DNA from: a virus
Virus record (IMG/VR): IMGVR_UViG_3300036770_004125
Location: 1-63,732 of that record
Strand: one strand, 5' to 3'
DNA length: 63,732 bases
In this document: positions 37,826 to 44,346 of the stretch, piece by piece
How positions within the stretch are numbered: the stretch's first letter is position 1
Layout of the letters: each line of letters opens with the position of its first letter
The notes under the pieces: model-generated
Told to the model about the DNA's origin: nothing
The model's input: the letters and a program-made list of their open reading frames with translations, nothing else
Databases searched by the model: none
Position numbers and translations under genes: made by a program

Positions 37826-38593
37826 TCAGATCACACGAGTCTTTTCGTGTCCAACTCTGATACGAGGATCACACCAAATCTCAAATCCTGCCTCTTTTGC
37901 ATCAAGACAGAAAGAAACATCCTCTCCACACATATCCTGAACTGCACCAGATTCAAAGACTTGCATCTTTGGCGCAAACCAAGGATATTCAAGATTTTCA
38001 AAGACTCCATTTTTAATTAGAACCCAACCAAATCCAGTATAATCAACTGTAAATGGTTTCTTTCTCTTTGAAAGACTTTCAACGGTCTCATGATTCATGA
38101 CACCACCATTACTACGAAAATCATCTTCTTCCAACCAGTGAGCAACTGATGAGGTGTGACCATCTTCGGTTGCATACCATCCAGCAGAAATTGGTCTTTC
38201 ATCACCTTCTGCAGGTAGTGCTAGATCGCAAAGTTGCCAGAATTTTTCAGTATTGAATACAATATCACTATCAATCCAGAGTTGATAGTCATAATTCAGT
38301 TTTCCATCCCAAGGAATTTGTTTTGGGCCCCTGAGAACATTCGCCCCGAGTACTTTGCATCTTGCAAAGTTTACCATGGATGAGTAATCTTGTGAGATTT
38401 GAATACTCATACCATTTTGAACGAGATCAAAACAGAGTTGTACGAATGCCTTGAGAAATATAAAGGAACATCCTCGTCCAGGAAGACAGAAGACGATTGA
38501 TTTTCCTCTCATTCTTTCTTTGATTGCATCAAAGTCCCATTCTTGTTCTTTGGGTTTTGGTGCAGTTGCTTTTACAGTGAATCCTTTTGCCAT
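37826..38593 (-). CDS. Putative glycosyltransferase (GT-A type)
   Basis: 255 aa. IVFCLPGRGCSFIFLKAF at about 33-50 resembles the start of a nucleotide-sugar-binding fold. QLWIDSDIVF (about 105-113) contains the D-x-D metal site typical of GT-A transferases. C-terminal CGEDVSFCLDAKEAGFEIWC resembles the acceptor-side ED region. Phages use such enzymes to glycosylate DNA, virions or host surface; the substrate cannot be read from sequence. A sigma70-like promoter sits just upstream, so expression is probably early. Confidence 0.75.
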   Translation of the reverse strand: MAKGFTVKATAPKPKEQEWDFDAIKERMRGKSIVFCLPGRGCSFIFLKAFVQLCFDLVQNGMSIQISQDYSSMVNFARCKVLGANVLRGPKQIPWDGKLNYDYQLWIDSDIVFNTEKFWQLCDLALPAEGDERPISAGWYATEDGHTSSVAHWLEEDDFRSNGGVMNHETVESLSKRKKPFTVDYTGFGWVLIKNGVFENLEYPWFAPKMQVFESGAVQDMCGEDVSFCLDAKEAGFEIWCDPRIRVGHEKTRVI

Positions 38594-38617
38594 AAAATTA
38601 ATAAAACCTCAGATCAA

Positions 38618-38646
38618 TTTTAACAGTCTATATATCATTCTGTCAA
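38618..38646 (-). promoter_or_regulatory. Sigma70-type early promoter for the glycosyltransferase
   Basis: TTGACA (38641-38646), a 17-bp spacer, and TTAAAA (38618-38623) on the minus strand, 25 bp above the ATG. The -35 overlaps the stop of the upstream gene. Confidence 0.7.
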
Positions 38647-38828
38647 TGAGAAGAATTTAGAGAAATCTCTTTATCTAAGACAATCTCCTCATATGAAAGG
38701 TCTGCATTGTCCGTTATAAATCCTGCAAGTTGATTCAGAGAACTCCAGAGATTATTGAATTCGTCCTCATTGAGTGAATGGAAAATGCATCTATTGTCAG
38801 AGTATATGTGATATATTTTCTGTTTCAT
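38643..38828 (-). CDS. Small conserved hypothetical protein
   Basis: 61 aa, MKQKIYHIYSDNRCIFHSLN with an acidic C-terminal half (NADLSYEEIVLDKE). Mixed alpha/beta. It resembles a small family common in cyanophages, role unknown. Two bp from the 60-aa membrane protein gene, so cotranscribed. Confidence 0.7.
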   Translation of the reverse strand: MKQKIYHIYSDNRCIFHSLNEDEFNNLWSSLNQLAGFITDNADLSYEEIVLDKEISLNSSH

Positions 38829-38830
38829 GT

Positions 38831-39013
38831 TTACTTCGTGACTGCATTATATATCATGACGATCAGAAATCCGATGGGCAGTCCGATAATTCTCAGAGTT
38901 TGTTTTGGATAACGAATTAACCACCCAGCAAGCACCGCCCTCCAAAAATTCCAATAGGGGGTTTTTCGTGAATTTTTTTGCCGGGCGATTTTTTTATATA
39001 CAGGGTAGTTCAT
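38831..39013 (-). CDS. Small membrane protein
   Basis: 60 aa. A basic N-terminus (KKIARQKNSRKTPYWNFWR) followed by one hydrophobic segment (IIGLPIGFLIVMIYNAV, about 42-58), suggesting an inner-membrane anchor with the N-terminus in the cytoplasm. Function unknown. Last AT-rich gene before the composition change near 39.2 kb. Confidence 0.65.
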   Translation of the reverse strand: MNYPVYKKIARQKNSRKTPYWNFWRAVLAGWLIRYPKQTLRIIGLPIGFLIVMIYNAVTK

Positions 39014-39121
39014 TTTCTTTTTTCGTTTGATATCTTATGTGTCTTATTTACTTTTGTAGGTTAGGGGATCCATTGATTTTTTATGGGGTCGCATGGGTTT
39101 TTACATTAGCATTACTAATCG

Positions 39122-39200
39122 TTCACATACTGTCATATAAGACGAACGAATGCATCAGTATCGCTAATGGGTCACACACTGTTACATAAGACGAACTAAT
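39122..39200. repeat. Two 29-bp direct repeats, 50-bp period
   Basis: TCACA-Y-ACTGT-Y-A-Y-ATAAGACGAAC-K-AAT occurs at 39122-39150 and 39172-39200, with similar flanks (ACTAATCG and GCTAATGG). It lies in the 242-bp gap between the structural and small-gene regions. A plus-strand TATAAT follows at about 39204. Confidence 0.75.
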
Positions 39201-39215
39201 AGGTATAATTTGCGA

Positions 39216-39244
39216 GGGTGCTAAGCATAAAGAACTCAGCACCC
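39216..39244 (-). terminator. Hairpin after the 54-aa gene
   Basis: GGGTGCT/AGCACCC stem of 7 bp, 12 bp past the stop. No T-run on either strand, so it may stabilise the mRNA end rather than terminate. Confidence 0.35.
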
Positions 39245-39255
39245 CTAAGTGTAGC

Positions 39256-39420
39256 CTACTGTCTGTCCAGTTTCTCCTCAATAAAGACCATAAGTTCCCC
39301 GAGGTCAATTCTACAATCCTGCCAGCGAATGGCGGAACCGTACTCACTCAGGAACTCCTCAGCAACGTTGCAGCAGTTGGCAAAGTTGAACGCTTGGGAG
39401 TAAGGAATGGTGCCGAACAT
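39256..39420 (-). CDS. Small hypothetical protein
   Basis: 54 aa, MFGTIPYSQAFNFANCCNVA then an acidic helical end (DLGELMVFIEEKLDRQ). Unrecognised. First gene of the small-gene region on this side. The mRNA leader crosses the inverted repeat at 39479-39518. No clear dyad module above it. Confidence 0.6.
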   Translation of the reverse strand: MFGTIPYSQAFNFANCCNVAEEFLSEYGSAIRWQDCRIDLGELMVFIEEKLDRQ

Positions 39421-39478
39421 GAGAATCAAGAGAGTGTGAAAGTGAGGCAGTTTAGTGTCATGCCTCAGGACAGAATTT

Positions 39479-39518
39479 GTAGAAACTAGTACCCTGCCAC
39501 GGCGGCGGCAGTTTCTAC
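39479..39518. repeat. Inverted repeat at the end of the 56-aa gene
   Basis: GTAGAAAC (39479-39486) pairs with GTTTCTAC (39511-39518), with an inner CTGCC/GGCAG stem. It spans the stop of the 56-aa gene. A possible RNA end structure; no T-run. Confidence 0.55.
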
Positions 39519-39656
39519 GATTGCCTCAGTGCTCACGCCCCAGTGAATATAGGGCGAAGGGCGGGAACCGTTACGCTCCTGATCAGCGGTGATGACCCAC
39601 TTGAGAGTGCGGGTGGCAAGGTCGGAGCAGGGAGTGTAGAGGGCGAAGATCGGCAT
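39486..39656 (-). CDS. Small hypothetical protein
   Basis: 56 aa, MPIFALYTPCSDLATRTLKW ... ending TAAAVAGY. Its N-terminal CSDLATRTLKWV resembles CDIATRQLVWVW of the 37-aa protein at 40293-40406, hinting at a local duplication. Own dyad promoter at 39681-39742. No known family. GC-rich codons. Confidence 0.6.
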   Translation of the reverse strand: MPIFALYTPCSDLATRTLKWVITADQERNGSRPSPYIHWGVSTEAIVETAAAVAGY

Positions 39657-39680
39657 CGGTCTCTTGCGGTTGACTCTTGA

Positions 39681-39742
39681 ATTCTACAGGATAGGAGGGG
39701 ATTTGGGAACCCCCCCCTTGTGCCAGTTGTCAGACTGCCACC
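39681..39742 (-). promoter_or_regulatory. Dyad promoter for 39486-39656
   Basis: Dyad 39719-39742 (TGTGCCAGTT...), 32 bp, then TAGAAT (39681-39686). The dyad contains the stop codon of the next gene. Confidence 0.6.
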
Positions 39743-39972
39743 CAGTAAGTGTTGACCTGAGTAGGGGTCGCCTCACCGATCTCCCGCTGCTCTGCCATGA
39801 TCCACTGATCACGAGGGCGGGCGGAACGCCAACCCATCAACTGATGGTAGCACTCCTCAAGAGTCCGGGGATAGGCGACGGTGGAGACGATCTTGCCATT
39901 CTTCACCATCGCCACAGCGAACGGGTAGCGGGTGGAGCAGAGGATGGTCTTAAGGGGGGTGGGGTTGGTCAC
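39730..39972 (-). CDS. Small hypothetical protein
   Basis: 80 aa, beginning at GTG (MTNPTPLKTILCSTRYPFA). It has a beta-hairpin-like VAMVKNGKIVSTVAYPRTLE and a helical HQLMGWRSARPRDQWIMAEQ. Unrecognised. AAGG 9 bp before the GTG may serve as ribosome site. Dyad promoter at 40000-40059; the stop lies in the next dyad. Confidence 0.6.
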   Translation of the reverse strand: MTNPTPLKTILCSTRYPFAVAMVKNGKIVSTVAYPRTLEECYHQLMGWRSARPRDQWIMAEQREIGEATPTQVNTYWVAV

Positions 39973-39999
39973 GGGTGGTTCCCTTTGGTTGACTCTTGA

Positions 40000-40059
40000 A
40001 TTCTACAGGATGGGGGTCGCTTCCGCAACCCCCTCAGTGGGCGGTTTAGAAAGCGACCT
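40000..40059 (-). promoter_or_regulatory. Dyad promoter for 39730-39972
   Basis: Diverged dyad 40036-40059, 30 bp, TAGAAT (40000-40005). Confidence 0.5.
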
Positions 40060-40210
40060 GAGACCAGTAGAGGTCATAAAGAGCGGCGAGGGTCTCACGC
40101 TCCCGCTGCTGGCGGTAGTGTGCCCAGGACTGATGCTCAACGGGGCGCAGGGCGCGGATGCGGCGGGCGCTGCAGCGCATCGCGTTCTCTGCCCAGGTGT
40201 GGTTGATCAT
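40046..40210 (-). CDS. Small basic hypothetical protein
   Basis: 54 aa, MINHTWAENAMRCSARRIRA then RQQRERETLAALYDLYWSQV. Basic and helical, possibly nucleic-acid or protein binding. A longer in-frame reading upstream runs through the promoter, so the ATG after TAGAAT is preferred. No family recognised. Confidence 0.6.
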   Translation of the reverse strand: MINHTWAENAMRCSARRIRALRPVEHQSWAHYRQQRERETLAALYDLYWSQVAF

Positions 40211-40236
40211 GGTGTCTCTTGCGTGTTGACTTCTGA

Positions 40237-40297
40237 ATTCTACAGGATGGGGAGACCGTTTCCAATCCCCCCGTGTGCAGGTTAACCAACTGTCACA
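40237..40297 (-). promoter_or_regulatory. Dyad promoter for 40046-40210
   Basis: Dyad 40274-40297 (TGTGCAGGTTAACCAACTGT...), 31 bp, TAGAAT (40237-40242). Confidence 0.6.
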
Positions 40298-40406
40298 GTT
40301 GACCTTTGCGACCCAGTGCAGCGATCTCAGCAGCGGTGGCGATGAGATCACCCCAGACCCACACCAGTTGGCGGGTGGCGATGTCGCAGGCGGCGGAGAA
40401 AATCAT
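40293..40406 (-). CDS. Very small hypothetical protein
   Basis: 37 aa, MIFSAACDIATRQLVWVWGD ... ending LGRKGQL. Amphipathic and Trp-containing, similar at the N-terminus to the 56-aa protein at 39486-39656. The stop sits inside the dyad of the next promoter, as in neighbours, which supports it as a real gene. A TACAAT box is 27 bp above the ATG, but no dyad is obvious above it. Confidence 0.5.
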   Translation of the reverse strand: MIFSAACDIATRQLVWVWGDLIATAAEIAALGRKGQL

Positions 40407-40475
40407 GGTGTCGTTTGCGTGTTGACTGAATCATTGTAGCAGGTCGGGGGAGGGGGTCAACCCTCCCCGTGGGGA

Positions 40476-40706
40476 TCACGCCCAGGACGGGATCGCCATC
40501 CACGCCTCTGCCTGCCCGATCTCCTCCGCTTCCAGCGCCTCGGCAGCAGCAGCGGGGATCGGGGTGCCAGCATTGAACAGACCCACCAAGATGTCCAGCA
40601 TCACGCCATCATCCCAGCAGTAGCGGTGGTCAATCTCAACCTGGATGCCCTCCCAGAAGGCGACGAAGGCGGGGAAGTCAAAGCAGGTCTCGGTGGTGAC
40701 GGTCAC
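40476..40706 (-). CDS. Acidic small hypothetical protein
   Basis: 76 aa, GTG start (MTVTTETCFDFPAFVAFWEG). Acidic and Ala-rich C-terminus (AAAAEALEAEEIGQAEAWMA). Unrecognised. Preceded by a TACAAT box inside a TTGACTGAATCATTGTAGCA (plus-strand) string that also precedes the 37-aa gene. Confidence 0.6.
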   Translation of the reverse strand: MTVTTETCFDFPAFVAFWEGIQVEIDHRYCWDDGVMLDILVGLFNAGTPIPAAAAEALEAEEIGQAEAWMAIPSWA

Positions 40707-40776
40707 GGGTCGCGTTGCGTGTTGACTGAATCATTGTAGCAGGTGGGAGGGCACCGTTGCGGGTGCCCTCTGGGGA

Positions 40777-40956
40777 TCATCCCCCCATCGCCTCTTTAAG
40801 GGCATCGTATGCTGCCAGGTAGTGGTCAGCGTCTTTGTAGTTGCCCTTGATTTGTTCCTCACAGGCAAGGGAAAGCACTGCAACCCGGATGGTGTCCCAC
40901 TTGCCCTGGGGAAGGGTGATGGTGGCGGGGGTGGCGGGGTTCCAGGTGGCGGTCAT
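40777..40956 (-). CDS. Small hypothetical protein
   Basis: 59 aa, MTATWNPATPATITLPQGKW then CEEQIKGNYKDADHYLAAYD. A short beta strand followed by a helix pair. Found by reading codons below the usual length cutoff. Own dyad promoter at 40981-41041. Confidence 0.6.
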   Translation of the reverse strand: MTATWNPATPATITLPQGKWDTIRVAVLSLACEEQIKGNYKDADHYLAAYDALKEAMGG

Positions 40957-40980
40957 GAGGTCTCTTGCGTTGACTTCTGA

Positions 40981-41041
40981 ATTCTACAGGATGCGGTGGG
41001 GGATCTGAGTCCCCCCTTGTGCCAGTCGCTCAACCGTCCAC
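40981..41041 (-). promoter_or_regulatory. Dyad promoter for 40777-40956
   Basis: Dyad 41018-41041, 31 bp, TAGAAT (40981-40986). Confidence 0.55.
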
Positions 41042-41326
41042 CAACTGCCTAGCGCACTCCTTCATAATACAAACTGCGCCAGCGAGAGTAGGATAGTCTC
41101 CGCATTCTCTCAGGAGTTTGGCACTCTCAGCGGGGACAGGAATTGAGATAGCATCCCAAATCTCAAGCGGAATGTCATTAAAATACTTTTCCTTTGACTG
41201 CTCCAATCGGTGAATTCCGATGTTATTGATCAACCGCAGTTTATGCGCGTTAGTGACAAACTGGGCGTAGTATGCACGATGGACTTGATGACCGCCAGTG
41301 GCAAGATACTCTTTGCGGGTGATCAT
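41030..41326 (-). CDS. Hypothetical protein
   Basis: 98 aa, MITRKEYLATGGHQVHRAYY, middle NDIPLEIWDAISIPVPAESA, end MKECARQLVDG. Probably helical and soluble, no family recognised. The ATG after the TACAAT box is chosen over an in-frame start nine codons up. The stop lies in the next dyad. Confidence 0.65.
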   Translation of the reverse strand: MITRKEYLATGGHQVHRAYYAQFVTNAHKLRLINNIGIHRLEQSKEKYFNDIPLEIWDAISIPVPAESAKLLRECGDYPTLAGAVCIMKECARQLVDG

Positions 41327-41352
41327 GGTGTGGGTTCGTTTGAACTGAGTCA

Positions 41353-41413
41353 ATTGTAGCGGGTCGGTGGGGGGATCTGAGTCCCCCCGTGTGCCAGTTT
41401 AGGCAGTGACCTC
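41353..41413 (-). promoter_or_regulatory. Dyad promoter for 41030-41326
   Basis: Dyad 41390-41413 overlapping the next gene's stop, 31 bp, TACAAT (41353-41358). Confidence 0.6.
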
Positions 41414-41566
41414 CATCCACTCTTGATCGTTGCAGAAGATCACGATGGGGGCACCGTGCAGTTCCACCGACCAGTCGAAGGCAACATCGACTGCGTGATC
41501 CTCAGAGGTGAAGAACTCACGATCCTCGGGGGATGCCTTGGGGGCAGCAGACCAGGAAACGAACAT
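41399..41566 (-). CDS. Small acidic hypothetical protein
   Basis: 55 aa, MFVSWSAAPKASPEDREFFT then DWSVELHGAPIVIFCNDQEW. Unrecognised. I start at ATG 41566 because the -10 box (TAGGAT) is only 26 bp above and an upstream in-frame ATG would lie at the transcript start. AGGGA precedes the ATG, and the same leader (AGGGATTCCTCCC) precedes the GP88 gene at 45591. Confidence 0.6.
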   Translation of the reverse strand: MFVSWSAAPKASPEDREFFTSEDHAVDVAFDWSVELHGAPIVIFCNDQEWMEVTA

Positions 41567-41591
41567 GGGAGGAATCCCTGACGACTCGATC

Positions 41592-41644
41592 ATCCTACAG
41601 CATGGTGGGCACCGTTGGGGGTGCCCAGTTCACAAACTGTCACA
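41592..41644 (-). promoter_or_regulatory. Dyad promoter with short spacing for 41399-41566
   Basis: Dyad 41621-41644 but TAGGAT at 41592-41597, a 23-bp gap, the clearest exception to the 29-31-bp rule. Confidence 0.45.
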
Positions 41645-41888
41645 TCATCGAAACAACCCGCATGATGGTAGAAACCTGCACCGGAGTTTGCCACCCGATT
41701 ACATCTTCCAACATGTTGTTGTCGGGTCTGATGATAGCAACCTCAAAAGTGTCGTTTTCGATGTTACCGTACAGACCAGAACCTTTCGGACCTGAAACTA
41801 CACTCACTGCCCACTTGTTGGGGAAAGTGTGCAGTGCAACCGTAGCACCTTCGATAACATGATCCCGAAAGTTCAGAGTGGAGAACAT
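41640..41888 (-). CDS. Small hypothetical protein
   Basis: 82 aa, MFSTLNFRDHVIEGATVALH then VSVVSGPKGSGLYGNIENDT and MLEDVIGWQTPVQVSTIM. Beta-rich pattern. No family recognised. The upstream 25 in-frame codons belong to the promoter, so ATG 41888 is chosen. Stop inside the neighbouring dyad. Confidence 0.65.
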   Translation of the reverse strand: MFSTLNFRDHVIEGATVALHTFPNKWAVSVVSGPKGSGLYGNIENDTFEVAIIRPDNNMLEDVIGWQTPVQVSTIMRVVSMM

Positions 41889-41912
41889 TGTCCTGTCCGA
41901 TTGACTGAAACA

Positions 41913-41972
41913 ACTATAAGGGGTGGGAGGGGGCAGTGTGCCCCCCAGGTGGACACCTATCAAACTGTCACA
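41913..41972 (-). promoter_or_regulatory. Dyad promoter for 41640-41888
   Basis: Dyad 41949-41972, 30 bp, TATAGT (41913-41918). Confidence 0.55.
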
Positions 41973-42277
41973 AGATCCTGCCAGGCACGGTAGGTTTCAG
42001 TAACCTTGCGGGCGAACTTGATCAGTTGAGGATAACCCTCAGTGCGACACCAAACATAACAAATTTGAAGAAAGTTCCAAACTTTCGTGAGAGTTTGAAT
42101 GGTAGCATCCTTGCCACCTTGCTGATACCATTGAACAAACTTTTCAGTGAGAACATAAACAACGGCAGCGATGGTGAGAATAATGGTCACAAACTGTTTC
42201 AGGAGTTTGTGATAATCAACCTTTGAAAGTTGCTGAATCAGGGCATCAGCGGGCGGGAAGTTGGCGGTGGTTTGCAT
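41960..42277 (-). CDS. Single-pass membrane protein, unknown
   Basis: 105 aa, MQTTANFPPADALIQQLSKV. One hydrophobic segment at about 33-52 (VTIILTIAAVVYVLT) then an amphipathic helix-rich, aromatic C-terminus with TQTLTKVWNFLQICYVWC. Likely in the host membrane. The start after the TAACTT box is chosen over 67 extra codons that would run through the divergent promoter. Confidence 0.65.
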   Translation of the reverse strand: MQTTANFPPADALIQQLSKVDYHKLLKQFVTIILTIAAVVYVLTEKFVQWYQQGGKDATIQTLTKVWNFLQICYVWCRTEGYPQLIKFARKVTETYRAWQDLVTV

Positions 42278-42326
42278 TGTTCTGGGGTGGCGAGGGAAAA
42301 TGTAGAGGCGTCTCAACCACCCCCAT

Positions 42327-42421
42327 AAGTTACCAGCATCGTGGGCGATCCGCAAGGGGGTCTGTGCCAGTTTGGAAAGTGGCACAGTGGTGGTTGCCAG
42401 GGGGTCGTGGGGTGCTATGAT
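42327..42421. promoter_or_regulatory. Divergent dyad promoter A
   Basis: Near-perfect dyad 42363-42386. Minus side: 30 bp to TAACTT (42327-42332) for the membrane protein. Plus side: 29 bp to TATGAT (42416-42421) for ncRNA A. Confidence 0.65.
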
Positions 42422-42427
42422 ATGTTC

Positions 42428-42540
42428 ATAAGCAAAGGGGAGCGGGGGCGCCGCGATGATACAAACCAAGTCACTCACCCTGCCTTAAAATAAGTTAGTA
42501 TAAAGTATAAAAAAAGAGGGCGATTGTGCCCTCTTGATTA
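42428..42540 (+). ncRNA. Putative small RNA A of a five-member family
   Basis: Plus-strand transcript predicted from the TATGAT box to the terminator at 42508-42540. It has a hairpin GCGG-GGGCG-CCGC near nt 25-40, then GATGATACAAACCAAG and a CCCTGC stretch shared with RNAs B and C. It contains a 10-codon ORF (MIQTKSLTLP). No protein-length ORF or tRNA features. Convergent with the 152-aa gene. Confidence 0.5.
42508..42540. terminator. Bidirectional terminator A
   Basis: AGAGGGC/GCCCTCT stem (42515-42534) with seven T on the minus strand after the 152-aa gene. The plus side has a weaker T-rich tail. Confidence 0.8.
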
Positions 42541-42543
42541 TAT

Positions 42544-43002
42544 TCACCAGAGACCTTCGTTCACCAGGCGATTGTAAAGAGTGTTAGCAAGTTTGCCGCA
42601 GTGATCACATGCCTTAGCGTACTTAATCTCAGACTTGAGAGCATACTTATCGGTGGTTTTGTAACCGCCGAACTTGTAACGATGTACTGCACTTACCAGT
42701 TTGAGCAGTTGGCGCTTTTTCAGATCTTCGCCCGCCATTTTATAGATGGGGATGAAGAAACGATAATCCTTAATTTCACGGCACTTGGCAAGTTTGTCAA
42801 CGATAACCTTAGATTCTTTGCCCCCAAAATAGGGAGTAAGTTCAACCATCAGGAAAGCATTGAAAGGTGCCAGTTGATCTGCCTTTTTCTTTTGATCCTC
42901 TTGAATCTCATTCAGTGCCTCACTGATAGTTTCAACACTCTTGAGAAAACTATCCTGCAGTTGCTGCAGTTGGGCGGTCAGAGTTTCAATGGTCGCAGTC
43001 AT
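42544..43002 (-). CDS. Coiled-coil protein with CxxC motif
   Basis: 152 aa. N-terminal coiled coil (about 1-45: TLTAQLQQLQDSFLKSVETI and EDQKKKADQL), a middle alpha domain with YFGGKESKVIVDKLAKC, and a C-terminal KACDHCGKLANTLYNRL that may hold a partial zinc site. Unknown function. Its transcript leader is long (TATCTT at 43059-43064), and it ends in a strong terminator. Confidence 0.65.
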   Translation of the reverse strand: MTATIETLTAQLQQLQDSFLKSVETISEALNEIQEDQKKKADQLAPFNAFLMVELTPYFGGKESKVIVDKLAKCREIKDYRFFIPIYKMAGEDLKKRQLLKLVSAVHRYKFGGYKTTDKYALKSEIKYAKACDHCGKLANTLYNRLVNEGLW

Positions 43003-43058
43003 GATAGACTCTTGGGTTGGTGGTGGGTCGGGGCGTTTCGTTTCCCCCCGATGCACAT

Positions 43059-43153
43059 AAGATACGGCAGATTCCGGGGCACCACAAGGGGGTGTGTGCC
43101 AGTTCAGAAACTGTCCCCTAAGACGGTCTTAGGGGTGCCCGATGCCTTACAAT
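43059..43153. promoter_or_regulatory. Divergent dyad promoter B
   Basis: Dyad 43095-43118. Minus side: 30 bp to TATCTT (43059-43064). Plus side: 29 bp to TACAAT (43148-43153) for ncRNA B. A CTAAGAC/GTCTTAG inverted repeat lies in the plus-side gap. Confidence 0.65.
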
Positions 43154-43159
43154 AAGATC

Positions 43160-43270
43160 ACAAGGGAAGGGAACGCGGGCGGCGTGATGATACAAACCAA
43201 GACACTTACCCTGCGATAAAATAATACAATTATAAAGTATAAAAAAAGGGGGCGATTGTGCCCCCATTTG
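43160..43270 (+). ncRNA. Putative small RNA B
   Basis: Same layout as RNA A. The hairpin is ACGC-GGGCG-GCGT: loop kept, stem changed on both sides, which is compensatory relative to RNAs A and C. Shares GATGATACAAACCAAGACAC and a 10-codon ORF (MIQTKTLTLR). Ends at the terminator hairpin 43248-43265. Confidence 0.55.
43241..43265. terminator. Bidirectional terminator B
   Basis: GGGGGC/GCCCCC stem with seven T on the minus strand, just past the 45-aa gene. Confidence 0.8.
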
Positions 43271-43271
43271 A

Positions 43272-43409
43272 TCACTCTTCAGGGCCATAAGCACACTCCA
43301 GAGAGTATGCTTCCAGTTCCTGATCATCCTCATAATAGGATGCCCAATCCTCCTCGGTGGGGATATACTCCTCGTCAATCTGCTGGTAGTCGGTGAAGGA
43401 ATAGGTCAT
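43272..43409 (-). CDS. Tiny acidic tyrosine-rich protein
   Basis: 45 aa, MTYSFTDYQQIDEEYIPTEE then DWASYYEDDQELEAYSLE. Strongly acidic with seven tyrosines and no basic residue. It could mimic nucleic acid or bind a basic host protein (inference). Own promoter (TAATCT) and terminator make it a one-gene unit. Confidence 0.6.
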   Translation of the reverse strand: MTYSFTDYQQIDEEYIPTEEDWASYYEDDQELEAYSLECAYGPEE

Positions 43410-43435
43410 GGGGTGTTCCCTTGGTTGACTCTCTT

Positions 43436-43494
43436 AGATTAGGGGATGGGGGGTGGAAAGTCAACCCCCCTGTGCCAGTTCAGAAAGCGACCAG
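43436..43494 (-). promoter_or_regulatory. Dyad promoter for 43272-43409
   Basis: Dyad 43471-43494, 29 bp, TAATCT (43436-43441). Confidence 0.5.
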
Positions 43495-43719
43495 TTGATC
43501 AATCTCCCACTGGGGGACAGTGTATACTGTGCCGCCGCAGTTCTTTTTCAACCACGCATTGATGTGCTTAGTGGTGGTGGTGCTGTAGGACTGCTCAGTC
43601 CGCATCCAACCCCGACCAGGCACCAGTGCCGCAACTGGGGTGCTGTAGGAGAACAGAACGCAGGTTCCGTTTGCCAGTTCAACCTCAGTGCTGGTGGTGG
43701 TGACTTGATTGACTTTCAT
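43480..43719 (-). CDS. Conserved phage protein (VELANGT family, DUF8033-like)
   Basis: 79 aa, MKVNQVTTTSTEVELANGTC, then LFSYSTPVAALVPGRGWMRT and SYSTTTTKHINAWLKK. I recognise this as a small family widespread in phages (I believe DUF8033), predicted beta sheet plus helix, function unknown. TATAAT promoter with dyad 31 bp upstream. Confidence 0.75.
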   Translation of the reverse strand: MKVNQVTTTSTEVELANGTCVLFSYSTPVAALVPGRGWMRTEQSYSTTTTKHINAWLKKNCGGTVYTVPQWEIDQLVAF

Positions 43720-43742
43720 GGTTCTGGTGGTGAACTGAGATC

Positions 43743-43803
43743 ATTATAAGGGCACCAAGGGAACCACTGCGAGTCCCCTTGTGCCACTTGTCAGGGTGTC
43801 ACA
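43743..43803 (-). promoter_or_regulatory. Dyad promoter for 43480-43719
   Basis: Dyad 43780-43803, 31 bp, consensus TATAAT (43743-43748). Confidence 0.7.
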
Positions 43804-44035
43804 CTGCGGCGAGTGCTTCCACGGGGATCAGCACTTGCTCGCGGATCCAGCGGTGATAGGTTTGACCGATGGATGCCTCAGGATTGCTCAGGAAACTAAT
43901 CAGTTCCTGCTCATCATCAGTGACAAAATTATACACAGCATCAGGATTGCTCCGGAAAGAAACCTTAACATCCTGACCATCAATCTCAACGGAAGCGATG
44001 GCGGAAGATTGAGACTCGGTGAAAGTGAACAGCAT
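43799..44035 (-). CDS. KTSC-like domain protein
   Basis: 78 aa. SSAIASVEIDGQDVKVSFRS (about 10-29) followed by AVYNFVTDDEQELISFLS and GQTYHRWIREQV matches the KTSC pattern (Ser-rich strand, Y-x-F, terminal I-R), a small domain found alone in phages and fused to lysyl-tRNA synthetases. Role in phage unknown. No dyad in the 67-bp gap above, so likely cotranscribed with the 53-aa gene. Confidence 0.65.
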   Translation of the reverse strand: MLFTFTESQSSAIASVEIDGQDVKVSFRSNPDAVYNFVTDDEQELISFLSNPEASIGQTYHRWIREQVLIPVEALAAV

Positions 44036-44102
44036 AATAGAATAAGACCTGTAAGGTTTGTAAGATTGAGCAGTTTAGAGTCTTACTCAGGACTGTTTAA
44101 TC

Positions 44103-44264
44103 TTACGATTCTGCCCAGAGTTGGTGAATCTTACTCATGACATTGCTATAGTCATCAATGGGATCATGTTCATCATCCTCGCAAAACTCACGATTGTTTG
44201 CGACCAAAGAGTAGATCAGATCCCACTCAGATTCAGTAAAGAACTCTTTGATGGTTTGACTCAT
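44103..44264 (-). CDS. Small acidic conserved protein
   Basis: 53 aa, MSQTIKEFFTESEWDLIYSL then CEDDEHDPIDDYSNVMSKIH. Helical and acidic. Proteins with the KEFFT-x-SEWD start recur in T4-like cyanophages, function unknown. Promoter TACAAT with dyad. Confidence 0.7.
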   Translation of the reverse strand: MSQTIKEFFTESEWDLIYSLVANNREFCEDDEHDPIDDYSNVMSKIHQLWAES

Positions 44265-44286
44265 GGGGTTCGTTTGAACTGAGGTT

Positions 44287-44346
44287 ATTGTAGGGGGTGG
44301 GGGGATCTTATGGCATCCCCCCTGTGTCAGTTTCTAGAGTGTCACA
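44287..44346 (-). promoter_or_regulatory. Dyad promoter for 44103-44264 and the KTSC gene
   Basis: Dyad 44323-44346, 30 bp, TACAAT (44287-44292). Confidence 0.65.

Noticed and set aside
42278-42478. N-terminal extension of the 105-aa membrane protein to 172 aa
   Set aside because: The added codons cross the divergent promoter A and part of small RNA A; the -10 box lies inside them.
42601-43155. 184-aa plus-strand frame antisense to the coiled-coil gene
   Set aside because: It runs through terminator-side and promoter sequence, and the minus-strand frame has the promoter, start and terminator in the right order.
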